Assembly (NCBI GenBank): GCA_030620695.1 | Contig: JAUXEA010000035.1 | Coordinates: 1 to 5,519, forward strand | Reading direction: 5' to 3' | Length of the DNA: 5,519 bases | Source: Candidatus Aenigmatarchaeota archaeon | GTDB lineage: Archaea > Aenigmatarchaeota > Aenigmatarchaeia > QMZS01 | Part shown: in pieces, positions 5,175 to 5,519 of the stretch | Position numbering within the stretch: the first letter of the stretch is position 1 | Layout of the letters: the number at the start of each line of letters is the position of its first letter | Position numbers and translations under genes: made by a program | Notes under the pieces: generated by a model | The model's input: only the letters and a program-made list of their open reading frames with translations | Databases searched by the model: none | What the model was told of the DNA's origin: nothing

Positions 5175-5519
5175 TGAAACTTACGGGTGTGCAGCAAATA
5201 AATCTGACTCTGAGATTATTTCGGGAATTCTTTCAGGGGCTGGGTTGAATTTAACAAAAAATATACAAGTTGCAGATTTGATAATCCTAAACACCTGCAT
5301 TGTGAAACAGCCAACAGAAAACAAAATTCTGGAGAGAATTCGGGAAATTCAAAAAAAATTTCCTGATAAAAAACTTTTAATTGCAGGGTGTATGCCTGAA
5401 GCATATCCTGAATTGCTAAGAGACTTTCCAAAACTGAGTTTAATTTCAACACATAGGATAACAGAAATTTTAAAGGTTGTCAGGAAAATATTTGATGATA
5501 AAAGTCAGCCTTTAGAAAA
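5155..5519 (+). CDS. mtaB: tRNA t6A37 methylthiotransferase, MtaB/CDKAL1-type, N-terminal part (cut by window end)
   Basis: The ATG at 5155 opens a frame that runs without a stop to the window edge (121 complete codons). The fragment is the N-terminal MTTase (UPF0004) domain. It opens YIETYGCAANKSDSEI and continues with ADLIILNTCIVKQPTENKI and LLIAGCMPE. The three cysteines C12, C48 and C79 are those that hold the auxiliary 4Fe-4S cluster in methylthiotransferases. The wording NTCIVKQPTENK (conserved NTC-VK-PTE) is characteristic of the archaeal/eukaryotic e-MtaB branch rather than MiaB or RimO. The enzyme converts t6A37 to ms2t6A37 by radical SAM chemistry. The CxxxCxxC motif and TRAM domain should follow downstream and cannot be checked here. 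It is divergent from sua5, whose product feeds t6A synthesis, which supports the assignment. No Shine-Dalgarno is seen, so it is probably leaderless. Confidence 0.92.
   Translation, partial: MEVNFYIETYGCAANKSDSEIISGILSGAGLNLTKNIQVADLIILNTCIVKQPTENKILERIREIQKKFPDKKLLIAGCMPEAYPELLRDFPKLSLISTHRITEILKVVRKIFDDKSQPLE

Noticed and set aside
5216..5452. Minus-strand 78-residue ORF at the right end
   Set aside because: It is antisense to the mtaB-like N-terminus, which carries the three conserved cysteines.
1..5519. CRISPR arrays, insertion sequences, tRNA genes, attachment sites
   Set aside because: I saw no regularly spaced repeats, transposase motifs, terminal inverted repeats or tRNA cloverleaf signature. 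The region looks like ordinary conserved archaeal chromosome.

Overview
The window is AT-rich, gene-dense and almost certainly archaeal. The evidence is a 4-demethylwyosine synthase of the archaeal Taw1 type, a stand-alone YrdC/Sua5-type threonylcarbamoyl-AMP synthase, an archaeal/eukaryotic-type MtaB methylthiotransferase, TATA-box-like promoters, starts without Shine-Dalgarno sequences, and very short intergenic gaps. The compact genes and a strongly diverged RNase P RNA would suit a streamlined lineage such as a DPANN archaeon, but the sequence alone does not fix the phylum.

Layout. Positions 1-540 (+) hold the C-terminal 179 residues of a metallo-beta-lactamase-fold hydrolase whose start lies upstream. 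It abuts, with no base between the stop codons, a convergent CorA-type divalent cation channel (541-1446, -). The roughly 495-base stretch 1447-1941 contains no protein gene. It holds, on the minus strand, an RNA of about 263 nt that I identify as RNase P RNA (rnpB, about 1553-1815). It has a closing P1 helix, a P4 helix with the diagnostic bulged U, a P5 helix, a CRIV-like AGAUGCAAGC, a long P12-like arm, a TATA promoter and a T-run terminator. Divergent from it is a 554-residue protein (1942-3606, +) that looks like a xylose-isomerase/endonuclease-IV-type TIM barrel with a large insertion; its function is unknown. Convergent with that gene is a two-gene minus-strand operon: sua5-like (4567-5133), then taw1 (3620-4561). 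From 5155 to the window end (+) is the N-terminal 121 residues of an MtaB-like methylthiotransferase, divergent from sua5 across 21 bases.

How they fit together. The right half is a tRNA position-37 modification cluster. Sua5 makes the threonylcarbamoyl-AMP used for t6A37, MtaB methylthiolates t6A37 to ms2t6A37, and Taw1 builds the tricyclic base of wyosine derivatives at G37 of tRNA-Phe. With RNase P RNA nearby, much of the window serves tRNA maturation. The items most worth a second look are the RNase P RNA, with paired substitutions in its usually near-invariant P4 core, and the uncharacterised large TIM-barrel protein.
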